Assembly (NCBI GenBank): GCA_963724195.1
Contig: CAVRTQ010000022.1
Span: 124,001 to 188,000, forward strand
Reading direction: 5' to 3'
DNA length: 64,000 nt
From: Solirubrobacter sp963724195
GTDB taxonomy: Bacteria > Actinomycetota > Thermoleophilia > Solirubrobacterales > Solirubrobacteraceae
The translations under genes were made by a program, and so were the position numbers. This document shows, piece after piece, positions 47,307 through 56,818 of the stretch. The stretch's first letter is position 1. Each line of letters opens with the position of its first letter. Under the pieces are notes generated by a model. It did no database searches. It was not told the DNA's origin and saw only the letters and a list, made by a program, of their open reading frames with translations.

Positions 47307-49845
47307 ATGACCGCCGGCGGCCTCGTCGACGCCCTCCCGCGCGACAACGATCCCGACGCCCTCTACGAGGCGTTCATGGCGTGGAGCGAGGAGCAGGGCC
47401 TGCAGCTGTATCCGCACCAGGAGGAAGCGGCGATCGAGCTGTTCAGCGGCAACAACGTGATCCTCGCCACGCCGACCGGCAGCGGCAAGTCGATGGTCGC
47501 GATCGCCGCGCACTTCGCGGCCATGGCCGCCGACGAGATCACGTACTACACGGCCCCGATCAAGGCGCTCGTCAGCGAGAAGTTCTTCGCCCTGTGCGCG
47601 ATCTTCGGCGCCGAGAACGTCGGCATGCTCACCGGCGACGCGTCGGTCAACAGCCGCGCGCCGATCATCGCCTGCACCGCCGAGGTCCTGGCCAACATCG
47701 CCCTGCGCGAGGGCGAGGACGCCGACATCGGCCAGGTCGTGATGGACGAGTTCCACTTCTACGCCGACCCGCAGCGGGGCTGGGCGTGGCAGGTGCCGAT
47801 CCTCATGCTCCCCCAGGCCCAGTTCCTGCTGATGAGCGCGACGCTCGGCGACGTCTCCAACCTGCGCGAGGACCTCACCGACCGCACCCAACGAGAGACC
47901 GCCCTCGTCGACACCGCCGAGCGCCCCGTCCCGCTCCACTTCACGTGGTCGCTCGAACCGCTGCACGAGCTGATCGAGGACCTGGTGAAGGCCGACCAGG
48001 CGCCGGTCTACGTCGTCCACTTCACCCAGGCCTCCGCCCTCGAACGCGCCCAGTCGCTGCTCAGCGCGAAGCTCTGCACGCGCGAGGAACGCGACGAGAT
48101 CGCCGACGCCATCGGCGCCTTCCGCTTCACCGCCGGCTTCGGCAAGACGCTCAGCCGACTCGTGCAGGGCCGGCATCGGCGTCCACCACGCCGGCATGCT
48201 CCCCCGCTACCGCCGCCTCGTCGAGCAGCTCGCCCAGACCGGCCTGCTGAAGGTCGTGGCCGGAACGGACACGCTGGGCGTCGGCATCAACGTCCCGATC
48301 CGCACCGTCGTCTTCACCGGCCTCGCCAAGTTCGACGGCACCAACCACCGCATCCTCAAGGCCCGCGAGTTCCACCAGATCGCGGGCCGCGCGGGCCGCG
48401 CCGGCTTCGACACGTCCGGCTACGTCGTCGTCCAGGCGCCGGAGCACACGATCGAGAACGCGCGCCGGCTCGCCAAGGCCGGCGACGACGCGGCCAAGAA
48501 GAAGCGCGTGCAGAAGGTCAAGGCGCCCGACGGCGCCGTCTCCTGGACTGAGGAGACGTTCGAGCGCCTGCGCCACGCCACGCCCGAATCACTCGTCAGC
48601 CGCATGCGCGTCAACCACGCCGTGATCCTCAACGTCATCAACCAGCGCGGCGACTCCGACGAGCTCCTCACCCACCTGATCGAGGACAGCCACGAGGACG
48701 AGCGCGGCAAGACGCGCCTGCTCGGGCAGGCCGAGTCGCTCAAGGAGGAGCTGCTGGGCTCCGGCGTGCTCGAACGGCTCGACCCGCCCGACGAGGACGG
48801 CCGCACGCTCGAGCTCGCGCCCGCCCTGCAGCAGGACTTCGCGCTCAACCAGCCGCTCGCGAGCTTCGCGCAGGCCGCGTTCGACCTGCTCGACACCGAG
48901 TCGGAGACGTTCACGCTCGACGTCCTGAGCGTCGTCGAGGCGATCCTCGACGATCCGTTCCCGGTCCTGCAGGCACAGTCGAAGATGGCCCGCGGCGAAG
49001 CCATCCAGGCCATGAAGGCCGAGGGCATCGAGTACGAGGAGCGGATGGAGCTGCTGGAGGACGTCACCTATCCCAAGCCGCTCGAGGAAGGGCTGATGCA
49101 CGCGCTCGCGCAGTACCGCGAGACGCACCCCTGGGTGTCCGACGACGACCTCTCCCCCAAGTCGGTCACGCGCGACATGTACGAGAACGGCCAGACGTTC
49201 TCCGAGTACATCGCGCACTACGGCGTCACCCGCTCCGAGGGCGCCGTGCTGCGCTACCTGAGCGACACCTACCGCGCGCTCAGACAAACAGTTCCCGACC
49301 GCCACAAGACCGAGGAGCTCGACGACATCGTCGAGTGGCTCGGTGAGCTGATCCGCCAGACCGACTCCAGCCTGCTGGACGAGTGGGAGGCGCTCACCGA
49401 CCCCGAGTCCGTCCAGCGTGCCGCCGAGGCGGTCGCGCGAGGCGAAGAGCTCGCGCCGGTGCGCCCGATCTCCGGCAACGTCCGCGCCTTCCGCGTGATG
49501 GTCCGCAACGCCATGTTCCAGAAGGTGCAGCTCGCCTCCCGCGACCAGTACCAGCGCCTGGCCGCCCTCGAAGGCGGCGAGCGCCCGCCGATGAAGGTCG
49601 AGCAGTGGGAGGCCGCGCTCGGCGCCTACTGGGACGAGCACGAGCACCTGGACGCCGGCCCCGACGCGCGCAGCCCGGAGCTGTTCGTGGTGGACACGTC
49701 CAAGCCGCGCGAGTGGACCGTGCGCCAGATCATCAACGACCCCGAGGGCAACCACGACTGGGCGATCGTCGCCAGCGTGGATCTCGACGCTTCCGACGCG
49801 GCGGGCGAGCCCGTCATCCGGACGCAGTCCTTCGCATGCGGGTAG
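47307..49845 (+). CDS. Ski2-like DEAD/DEAH-box helicase with DUF3516, one frameshift
   Basis: About 846 residues. Walker A ATPTGSGKSMVA, motif Ia APIKALV, the DEFHFY box (DEAD variant), LLMSATLGD (motif III), then GVHHAGMLPRYRRLVEQ and GTDTLGVGINVP, HQIAGRAGRAGFD (motif VI). The C-terminal half (from GRTLELAPALQQDFALN) is the actinobacterial DUF3516. The frame breaks near 48170; one CG gives LVQGAGIGVHHAG. RNA or DNA unwinding by ATP is expected; substrate unknown. It follows the hairpin array by 650 bp, separated by the divergent secreted-protein gene. The next gene overlaps its 3' end. Confidence 0.92.
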
Positions 49846-50627
49846 CGCTCGACGGCGGCCCGTACGGGGTCGCGGCGAGCCCGGACGGCGCGCTCTGGGT
49901 GACGCTCGCGGACGCCGGCAAGATCGCGCGGGTGACGATGGACGGCAGCGTCCAGCAGTTCAAGGCCGGCAAGAAGCCGATGCAGATCACGCCGCACGGC
50001 TGGTTCACGTTCGCCGGCGGCGTCGGCCGCATCACACCCGACGGCATCGTCACCACCACCAAGGTCGGCGGCTCCCCGTACGGCATCGTGGAAGGCCCGG
50101 ACAAGGCCGTGTGGTTCACGGCCGAGAGCACGATCGGGCGCTTCAACGGCAAGTTCCAGTGGTACCCGGCGCCCTCGACGCCGGCGATGATCGCCAACGG
50201 CCCCGACGGCGCGCTGTGGTTCACGCTCAACGCCACGAGCTCGGTCGGCCGGATCACCACCGACGGCCAGACGACCGTCCGCGAGCTCCCCACGCGCGAC
50301 GCCGGCCCGGTCGGCATCTGCGGCACCCACGACGCCGTCTGGTTCACCGAGATCCTCGCGAACCAGCTCGGCCGGATCGGTGTCGACGACGCCGTGCAGG
50401 AGCTCCCGCTGGCGCCCGACGCCAAGCCGCACGCCGTCATCCCCGCCCAGGCCGACGGCGTCTGGGTGAGCCTGTGGGGCGGGAGCGCCGTCGCGCACAT
50501 CGCCGACGACGGCGAGTACGCGGAGATCCCGCTCGAGCACGGCGCCGAGCCGCACGGCATGGCCGTCGGCGCCGACGGCGCGCTGTGGGTGGCGTGCGAG
50601 GCCGGCTACCTCGAGCGCATCAGCTAG
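49836..50627 (+). CDS. Virginiamycin B lyase-like beta-propeller
   Basis: A 263-residue seven-bladed propeller. Repeats of the form GPDGALWFTxxxxxxVGRIT recur (GVAASPDGALWVTLADAGKI, GPDKAVWFTAESTIGRF, GPDGALWFTLNATSSVGRIT). This is the streptogramin-lyase/NHL-like family; most members are not antibiotic lyases, so the call is structural. It starts inside the last codons of the helicase gene (10-bp overlap) and has no signal peptide. Confidence 0.8.
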   Translation: MRVALDGGPYGVAASPDGALWVTLADAGKIARVTMDGSVQQFKAGKKPMQITPHGWFTFAGGVGRITPDGIVTTTKVGGSPYGIVEGPDKAVWFTAESTIGRFNGKFQWYPAPSTPAMIANGPDGALWFTLNATSSVGRITTDGQTTVRELPTRDAGPVGICGTHDAVWFTEILANQLGRIGVDDAVQELPLAPDAKPHAVIPAQADGVWVSLWGGSAVAHIADDGEYAEIPLEHGAEPHGMAVGADGALWVACEAGYLERIS

Positions 50628-50636
50628 CGTTCCCGT

Positions 50637-51396
50637 GTGAACTTCTTCACGACCGCCGCCGGCAACTACGACCGCCACATCGGCCGCTACGGCCCGGTGC
50701 TCGCCCCCGAGCTGATCGCGGCGGCCGACGTCCGCCCCGGTGAACACGTCCTCGACGTGGGCTGCGGACCCGGCGCGCTGACCACCGTGCTGCTCAAGCT
50801 CGGCGCCGTCGTCACCGCCGTCGACCCCTCCGAGCCCTTCGTCACGGCCTGCACGGAGCGCAACCCGGCCGCGGAAGTGCGACAGGCGGCCGCGGAGGAT
50901 CTCCCGTTCGAGGCCGACCGGTTCGACGCGACGCTCGCCCAGCTCGTCGTGAACTTCATGCAGCGACGCGCCCGCCGGCCTCGCCGAGATGGCCCGGGTC
51001 ACCCGGCCCGGCGGCGTCGTCGCCGCGGCCGTCTGGGACTACGCCGACGGCATGACGATCCTGCGCAAGTTCTGGGACGCCGCACGCACGATCGACCCCG
51101 ACGCCGGCGACGAGAGCCAGATGCGCTACTGCACCCCGGACACGCTCGGGGCACTCTGGGAGACGGTCCTCGACGACGTCCAGGTGACCGAGGCCACGGT
51201 GCGCGCGAGCTACACGGGCTTCGAGGACCTGTGGGCGCCGCTGGAATCCGGCGTCGCACCGTCCGGCGCCTTCACCGTGGCCCAGGACGAGGAGCGCCGC
51301 GCCGAGCTCAAGCGCGAGTTCCGCGCCCGCCTCGGCGTCGGCGACGACCCGTTCGAGCTCTCCGCCCGCGCCTGGCTGGCGGTCGGCCGAACCTAA
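50637..51396 (+). CDS. SAM-dependent methyltransferase, one frameshift
   Basis: About 254 residues from GTG 50637. Motif I is HVLDVGCGPGALTTVLLKLG; the order FVTACTERNPAAEVRQAAAE and DRFDATLAQLVVNFM fits Methyltransf_11. The break near 50963 is repaired by one CG (NFMQRDAPAGLAEMARVTRP). Substrate unknown. Its TAA stop is part of the hairpin at 51394-51414. Confidence 0.86.
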
Positions 51397-51414
51397 AGGG
51401 GCCTGGCACCTTTA
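51394..51414. terminator. Hairpin carrying the stop codons of both convergent genes
   Basis: TAAAGG-G-GC-CTG-GC-A-CCTTTA: 6-bp outer and 2-bp inner stems with one G-A mismatch. The first TAA ends the methyltransferase; the TTA at 51412-51414 is the TAA of the minus-strand gene. A compact bidirectional terminator or a dispersed palindrome captured as a gene end. Confidence 0.6.
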
Positions 51415-52254
51415 TCTTCGGCAGCGCCGCTTGTCCGCGTTCGAGTGGCTGACGACCGGGCCGGACTGGTCGATGACCTGGCCCGTCCGCGCGTTGCGGA
51501 TCACCACCTCGCACGTGTTCGTGGGCATCCGCGCCGCGTAGAAGCGGGCGAGCCCGTAGCCGCGCGCCCGCACCGCCGGGACGGTGACGCGCCCGACGCC
51601 CTCCGCGACCACCCGCACGGTGCGCACGCGCGGGGACACGATCCCGAACACGTAGACCGCGCCGCCCAGCCGCTCCCAGGTCGGGTGGTGCGCGCAGTCC
51701 GTGGCCGAGTCGCCGCGGACGCGCAGCCGGAAGCACGGCAGCCGTTCGTCCTCAGCCGCCACGGGGAAGCCGGGCGGGAGCAGCGCCGTCAGCGTCGCCC
51801 CGCGCGACCGGCGCACCACCACTGCCTTCGAGCCCGCCGGCGGCGTGTTCGGCGACGGGCTCGTCGCCACGATCAGCGTGTGCCAGCGCTCCAGCGGCAC
51901 CGGCTGGACCGACTCCGCGATCGCGTGCAGCGAGGCGTCGCTCGGCTTGCCGTCCAGCTCCACCGACAGCTCGACGCCGTTCTCGATCCACCGCAGCCCA
52001 CGCCCGTAGACCTGCCCGTCATCGGTCAGGTCGGTGAAGTCCGCGGGCACGCCGTGCACGGTCGTGTCGGGCTCGGGCGGCGGGGCCGCGGGCGCTTCCG
52101 CGGCGTGCAGCGTCAGCGGCGAGTCGGACGGGTCGCTGGTCTCGCGCCCGTAGTACGAGGTGTGGCGGCCCTCGAACTCCTCGGCGCGCTGGAGCTCGCG
52201 CCCAGGTCCGGGAGCGGTGATGACGAAACCGGTGAGGAGCAGCTCGAGGAGCAT
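51412..52254 (-). CDS. Secreted or membrane-anchored hypothetical protein
   Basis: A 280-residue protein. The N terminus MLLELLLTGFVITAPGPG is a short hydrophobic segment, likely a signal or anchor. A proline-rich spacer (AAEAPAAPPPEPDTTVHG) and a beta-rich body follow, with two cysteines near the middle (LPCFRLRVRGDSATDCAHH) and SHSNADKRRCRR at the end. No family was recognised. It begins 10 bp after the FUSC gene on the same strand. Confidence 0.55.
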   Translation of the reverse strand: MLLELLLTGFVITAPGPGRELQRAEEFEGRHTSYYGRETSDPSDSPLTLHAAEAPAAPPPEPDTTVHGVPADFTDLTDDGQVYGRGLRWIENGVELSVELDGKPSDASLHAIAESVQPVPLERWHTLIVATSPSPNTPPAGSKAVVVRRSRGATLTALLPPGFPVAAEDERLPCFRLRVRGDSATDCAHHPTWERLGGAVYVFGIVSPRVRTVRVVAEGVGRVTVPAVRARGYGLARFYAARMPTNTCEVVIRNARTGQVIDQSGPVVSHSNADKRRCRR

Positions 52255-52264
52255 GCCGCCGCCT

Positions 52265-53362
52265 CTACCCGCTCGCGGCGCGGACCGCTCCCGTCGCCTC
52301 CTCGTAGGTGAGCCCGATCCCGGTCAGCAGGTCGGTCGCGGTTGAGCGGATCTGCCCGACGATCACGCTGACGGACAGGTTCGCGGTGCCGTCGAGCACC
52401 TGGGTGGCGGTCACGGCGGCTTGCAGCGCGGGCTCGCGGACAGCGTCGAAGCCCTGACCGCTCTCCAACGCCGCGGCCAGCGCCGCGACCGCGCGCCCGA
52501 GGTCCTCGAGCGCGTCAGCCACCTCCGGCGGGACGTTCTCGTCCAAGGCCAGAGCCCGCATGGCCCCGCGCGCGAGCACACGCACGTTGCGCACCGCCAG
52601 ATCGATCCGCGCGGCGGACTCCGCGTAGAACTCGATCGTGTCCCGGGTGCGCTTGCGCGTGGGCGACATACGCGCGGTGGAGCGGCTCTCGTGCGTGGCG
52701 GCGAAGAAGCGCTCACCGAACTCGTCGATCCCGCGCGCCCGCACCAGCGCCGCCTCGGCCGCCTCGGCCGACCGCTTGCGGAGCGCCTCCGCGATGTCGC
52801 GCAGCGTGTCGCACAGCTCGTCCAGCACGGGCCGGGCCGCGCCGCGGAGGATCTGGATCGGATCGGCGGGGAGCACGACCGCCGCCACCCCCAGCGCGAC
52901 CACCCCGCCGACGAGGGCGTCGAGCGTGCGCGCGAGCGAGATCCCGCCGGTCGGCGGCGTGATGGTGAACACGAGCGCGGCCGAGATCGCCACCTGGTTG
53001 ACGAACAGCGCGCTCGTCCCGAAGAACATGCCGAGCCCGACCGCGATGAACACGGCCAGCGCGAGCTGCGGCACGCCGGTGCCGAGCTGGAACGCCAGCA
53101 GGTCCGCGATCATCACGCCGAGCGTGACCGCGAACACGAGCTCGGTCGCGCGCCGCCCGCGCTCGTAGTAGCTCTGCCCGATCGCGATGATCGCCGCGAC
53201 CGGCGCGAAGAACGGCGCGTCGTGGCCGAGCACCCACTTCGCGATCGCCCAGGCGAGTGCGACGGCGACCGCGGCCTGCAGCGGGATCCGCCAGTTGGTC
53301 CTCACGCGCTGCCAGCGCGTCGCCATCGACACGCGCGAGCGGCTCGCCGCGTCCTCGAACAT
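52265..53362 (-). CDS. FUSC-family membrane protein
   Basis: About 365 residues. Six hydrophobic helices in the first 160 residues (LQAAVAVALAWAIAKWVLG, FFAPVAAIIAIGQSYYERGR, VFIAVGLGMFFGTSALFVNQ) match the fusaric-acid-resistance (FUSC) domain, followed by a long helical cytoplasmic region. Such proteins may export aromatic acids. The ATG at 53362 has GGAGGGG just upstream. The frame is open further upstream into a C10 tract, so expression may be tied to the GNAT gene. Confidence 0.82.
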   Translation of the reverse strand: MFEDAASRSRVSMATRWQRVRTNWRIPLQAAVAVALAWAIAKWVLGHDAPFFAPVAAIIAIGQSYYERGRRATELVFAVTLGVMIADLLAFQLGTGVPQLALAVFIAVGLGMFFGTSALFVNQVAISAALVFTITPPTGGISLARTLDALVGGVVALGVAAVVLPADPIQILRGAARPVLDELCDTLRDIAEALRKRSAEAAEAALVRARGIDEFGERFFAATHESRSTARMSPTRKRTRDTIEFYAESAARIDLAVRNVRVLARGAMRALALDENVPPEVADALEDLGRAVAALAAALESGQGFDAVREPALQAAVTATQVLDGTANLSVSVIVGQIRSTATDLLTGIGLTYEEATGAVRAASG

Positions 53363-53373
53363 CCCCTCCGGGA

Positions 53374-53909
53374 TCACAGATTGGGCAGGGGGGGGGGCGC
53401 CGATACTCGAGGAGGTCGAGCCCGAGCAGCGGCTCCGGGAACGCCCGCCCCGCCTGCTCCCAGCCCTCACGCTCGTAGAACGCGCGGGCCCGCGCCGCCC
53501 CGTACGGCGTGTAGAGCCGGATCGTGGCGTACCCCTGGCGTGCCGCCTCCTCCAGCGCCAGCTGGTGCAGACGCCCGGCCAGCCCGGTACCCCACCAGGC
53601 GGGGCGCACGAACAGCATCCACAGGTGCGCGCGCCCGGGGACGTGCACGTGCGGGCGCTCGCGCTCGCTCGCGTGGGTGATGCCGACGTGCCCGGCCTGC
53701 TCGCCCTCCGGGTCGATCGCCATCGCGCACCAGGTCGTCCTCGCCCTCAGCCGCTCACGGATCGCCCGGATCTCCAGCGCGCGCGGCGGGGGTTGCCAAC
53801 CCTCGGGCGCCCACGCGAGGTAGGACTCGAAGCCGAGCCGGGTCGTCGACGCGAGCTCGATGGCGTCGTCGGGCACGGCGAGGCGAATGTCCAGGCTGGT
53901 TGCGTCCAT
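53374..53909 (-). CDS. GNAT-family N-acetyltransferase ending at a C10 tract
   Basis: About 175 residues from the ATG at 53909. The acetyl-CoA-binding motif is FVRPAWWGTGLAGRLHQLAL, followed by ATIRLYTPYGAARARAFYER. The 3' end runs into ten consecutive C residues (plus-strand G 53388-53397). As written, the frame continues past the tract without an early stop; with 11 C it would stop at 53374 (listed end); with 9 C it would fuse in frame to the FUSC gene. The natural end is therefore unresolved. Confidence 0.78.
53388..53397. repeat. G10/C10 homopolymer at the GNAT-FUSC junction
   Basis: The longest mononucleotide run noticed. Its length decides whether the upstream GNAT gene terminates, runs on, or fuses to the downstream FUSC gene. 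Confidence 0.8.
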
Positions 53910-54006
53910 AACGCTCTAGTCGAGGGTGAGATATGCCGGGATCTGGTCCGAACCCGACCCGCGGAATTCAAGCGGACCCGCCGTGCTGCCGACCACCGAG
54001 AGCAAG

Positions 54007-56409
54007 GTGACCCGTCGAATCCTCTCAACCGCCCTGATCTGTGCCGCCGCCGCCGCGGCCCTGCTTGGCATTCCCGCGAACGCCGATGATCCCACGCCGA
54101 CCGCCACGGCGTCGCCGGTCGCGACCATGGTGGAGACGATGGTTGCCCCTGAGCCTACGAAGGCTCCCACCGAAGTCCCCACCGCGCACGCGGAGGAGAG
54201 CACGCCCGCTCCCACGGAGACGGCCACGGAGACCCCCGCCGCGACTGAGGCCCCCCAGGAGACGCCGGCCGCGGAAACCCCCGCCCCGACCGCGACCGAG
54301 ACGAGCACCGCCGCTCCGACGGCTTCCCCCGCGGCGACCGAGGCTCCTCGCAAGAAGCGAACCAAGAAGGATGCGAATCGCTCCGGCGCCAAGGACGGCC
54401 AGGTCCGCGAGTGCAAGACCGGCAAGGCTTCGACCTCGACCTCAGCTTCAGGGTGCGGCGAGGCCAAGGAGCAGACCGAGGGCGACCACTCCACCCCGAC
54501 GCTGCCGACTCCGGTCCTGACGCACACGAACGGCACACCGGCCACGAGCAACCCGAGCTACTCGCTCGCCACGCCCGGCCCCGCCCGCATCGGCGTGCCG
54601 AACTTCTTCATCGACAAGTTCCGGATTCCTCCCTTCCTGCTGCCGATCTACCAGGCCGCGGGCATGGAGTACGGGATCCGCTGGGAGATCCTCGCCGGCA
54701 TCAACGAGATCGAGACCGACTACGGCCGCAACCTGAACGTCTCGAGCGCCGGCGCGCTGGGCTGGATGCAGTTCATGCCCGCCACGTGGGAGACCTACGG
54801 CGTCGACGCCAACCGTGACGGCGTCCGGGACCCGTTCAATCCGGTCGACGCGATCTTCGCCGCCGCGCGCTACCTGAAGGCCGCCGGCGCTCAACAGGAC
54901 ATCCGCAAGGGCATCTTCGCCTACAACCACGCCGACTGGTACGTGGACAGCGTCCTGATGCGCGCCCAGGTCATCGGCGGCATTCCCGGCGACCTCGTCG
55001 GCTCGCTCACGGGCCTCACGCAGGGCCGCTTCCCGGTCCGCGCCAAGGCCACCTACGCCGGCGCCCTCAAGGAAGCCGACAAGCGGACCAAAGGCAGCAA
55101 CGCCGCCGTCGTCGTCGAGTCCGACGAGACGCGCCGCAACATCGAGATCTACGCCAAGGCCGGTTCGCCCGTGATCACCGTCAACGACGGCAAGGTCCTG
55201 AAGATCGGCTCCAGCGAGCGCCTCGGCAAGTACGTCATCGTCCAGGACGTCTACGGCAACACGTACACGTACGGCCACCTGAAAACCGTCGCCGCGACCT
55301 ACCCGTCACCCAAGAGGCGCACGGCCAAGAAGGCGCAGACCGAGCACGAGTCCAAGGCCGACGCCAAGCGCCGCACGCTCGCCGCGCCCGCCGCGACCGA
55401 GACGGACACCGCGGTGGAGACCACGCCGACCGCCAAGGTCCGCCTGTTCGCCAACCCGACGCGCAAGCACGCCTTCGCCAACGGCGGCGACGTGCAGGTG
55501 TCCAGCAAGGGCCGCGAGATCGCCTCCGTCAGCGCCCCGCTCGGCCTCAGCCCCAAGGACTTCGTCTCCAAGCCGCTCGTCAAGGGCGCCCGCGTGCTCG
55601 GCGGCACGACGCTCGGCCGCATCGGCCAGGTCAACGAGAAGGCCCCGCACCTGCTGTTCGAGATCCGCCCGGCCGGCCGCGGCGCCCCGCGCATCGACCC
55701 GAAGCCGATCCTCGACGGCTGGAAGCTGCTCGAGTCCACCGAGGTCTACCGCGCGAAGGGCAAGAACGCGCTCTTCGGCAAGGACGCGGGCGAGATGTCG
55801 ATCGGCGAGATCATGCTCATGAGCAAGGAGAACCTCGCCCGGCGCGTCATCGCCGACAACCGGATCGAGGTCTACGGCTGCGGCGCGAGCGACATCCGCT
55901 CCGGCGTGATCGACCGTCGCGTCATGGCCACGCTGCTCTACCTCGCCAACTCCGGCCTCAAGCCCACCGTCACCAGCCTCAAGTGCGGCCACGGCAACAC
56001 GACCGCCTCCGGCAACGTCTCCGAGCACAGCACGGGCACGGCCGTCGACATCGGCGCCATCAACGGCATCCGGATCACCCCCGGAAGCCAGGGCAAGGGC
56101 TCGATCACCGACCTCACCATCCAGCGCCTGCTGAACCTGCAGGGCACGATGAAGCCGCACCAGATCATCTCCCTGATGACGTTCAAGGACGCGGACAACA
56201 CGCTCGCGATGAGCGATCACGGCGACCACATCCACATCGGCTGGCGCCCGCTGTACGGCACCAACAAGGCGGCGGCGAAGCAGATCGACGCCATCCTGAA
56301 GCCCAAGCAGTGGATCAAGCTGATCGACCGTCTCGGCGAGATCGACAATCCGACCGTCGCTGAGCAGCCCTCGAAGTACGCCGTGAAAGTGAAGCGGGCA
56401 GATCACTAA
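54007..56409 (+). CDS. Secreted multidomain peptidoglycan hydrolase: transglycosylase, degenerate M23, M15-like
   Basis: About 800 residues. The GTG at 54007 starts a signal peptide (TRRILSTALICAAAAAALLG), then about 130 residues rich in Thr/Pro/Ala/Glu. A lytic transglycosylase domain follows (EILAGINEIETDYGRNLNVS with the catalytic Glu, GALGWMQFMPATWETYGVD). Next is an M23/LytM-like fold (VITVNDGKVLKIG, TYTYGHLKTV, PHLLFEIRP) that lacks the usual HxH. The C-terminal part (CGHGNTTASGNVSEHSTGTA and VDIG, then DHGDHIHIGW) resembles an M15 zinc DD-peptidase. It should remodel the cell wall outside the membrane. Confidence 0.82.
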   Translation: MTRRILSTALICAAAAAALLGIPANADDPTPTATASPVATMVETMVAPEPTKAPTEVPTAHAEESTPAPTETATETPAATEAPQETPAAETPAPTATETSTAAPTASPAATEAPRKKRTKKDANRSGAKDGQVRECKTGKASTSTSASGCGEAKEQTEGDHSTPTLPTPVLTHTNGTPATSNPSYSLATPGPARIGVPNFFIDKFRIPPFLLPIYQAAGMEYGIRWEILAGINEIETDYGRNLNVSSAGALGWMQFMPATWETYGVDANRDGVRDPFNPVDAIFAAARYLKAAGAQQDIRKGIFAYNHADWYVDSVLMRAQVIGGIPGDLVGSLTGLTQGRFPVRAKATYAGALKEADKRTKGSNAAVVVESDETRRNIEIYAKAGSPVITVNDGKVLKIGSSERLGKYVIVQDVYGNTYTYGHLKTVAATYPSPKRRTAKKAQTEHESKADAKRRTLAAPAATETDTAVETTPTAKVRLFANPTRKHAFANGGDVQVSSKGREIASVSAPLGLSPKDFVSKPLVKGARVLGGTTLGRIGQVNEKAPHLLFEIRPAGRGAPRIDPKPILDGWKLLESTEVYRAKGKNALFGKDAGEMSIGEIMLMSKENLARRVIADNRIEVYGCGASDIRSGVIDRRVMATLLYLANSGLKPTVTSLKCGHGNTTASGNVSEHSTGTAVDIGAINGIRITPGSQGKGSITDLTIQRLLNLQGTMKPHQIISLMTFKDADNTLAMSDHGDHIHIGWRPLYGTNKAAAKQIDAILKPKQWIKLIDRLGEIDNPTVAEQPSKYAVKVKRADH

Positions 56410-56420
56410 GATCTGACTGC

Positions 56421-56807
56421 ATGTCTACCGCGGACACCAAGGCGCTGATCGCGCAGGTCATCGCCGGCTTCCAGCAGGAAGTGCCTGCACTGCAGAAGCT
56501 CAAGCTCGTGTTCGAGCTCGAGTTGCGCGGCCGCGGTGACATCCAGCTCTTCCGCGTCGAGGTCCCGGGCCCCAAGATCACCCGGGACATCGCGTCGGAC
56601 GCCAAAGTCCGCCTCTCGATCCCGCGGACCGAGTTCAACGAGCTGGCCAAGGACAACACCGTCCGCCATTGGCGCGAGTGCTTCGTGTCAGGTCACGTGA
56701 GGGCCAGCGGCCCGCCCGAGATCCTGAAGCTGATCGCCAACGTCGTGGACAAGCAGGACGAGCGCACGCGCACGCGCCGCCTCAGCGCGCGGAACCAAGC
56801 TTCCTAG
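56421..56807 (+). CDS. SCP2-like sterol-carrier-domain protein
   Basis: A 128-residue protein. KLVFELELRGRGDIQLFRVEV, then VRLSIPRTEFNELAKDNTVR and FVSGHVRASGPPEILKLIANV follow the single SCP2 domain (beta sheet plus helices forming a lipid-binding cavity). It may bind a lipid or quinone. It begins 11 bp after the cell-wall hydrolase and converges with the ureohydrolase. Confidence 0.7.
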   Translation: MSTADTKALIAQVIAGFQQEVPALQKLKLVFELELRGRGDIQLFRVEVPGPKITRDIASDAKVRLSIPRTEFNELAKDNTVRHWRECFVSGHVRASGPPEILKLIANVVDKQDERTRTRRLSARNQAS

Positions 56808-56818
56808 TCGCGCTCGCG

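Noticed and set aside
49836..50627. Genuine streptogramin resistance gene
   Set aside because: The propeller family is broad. Nothing else in the neighbourhood suggests antibiotic resistance, so only the fold is claimed.
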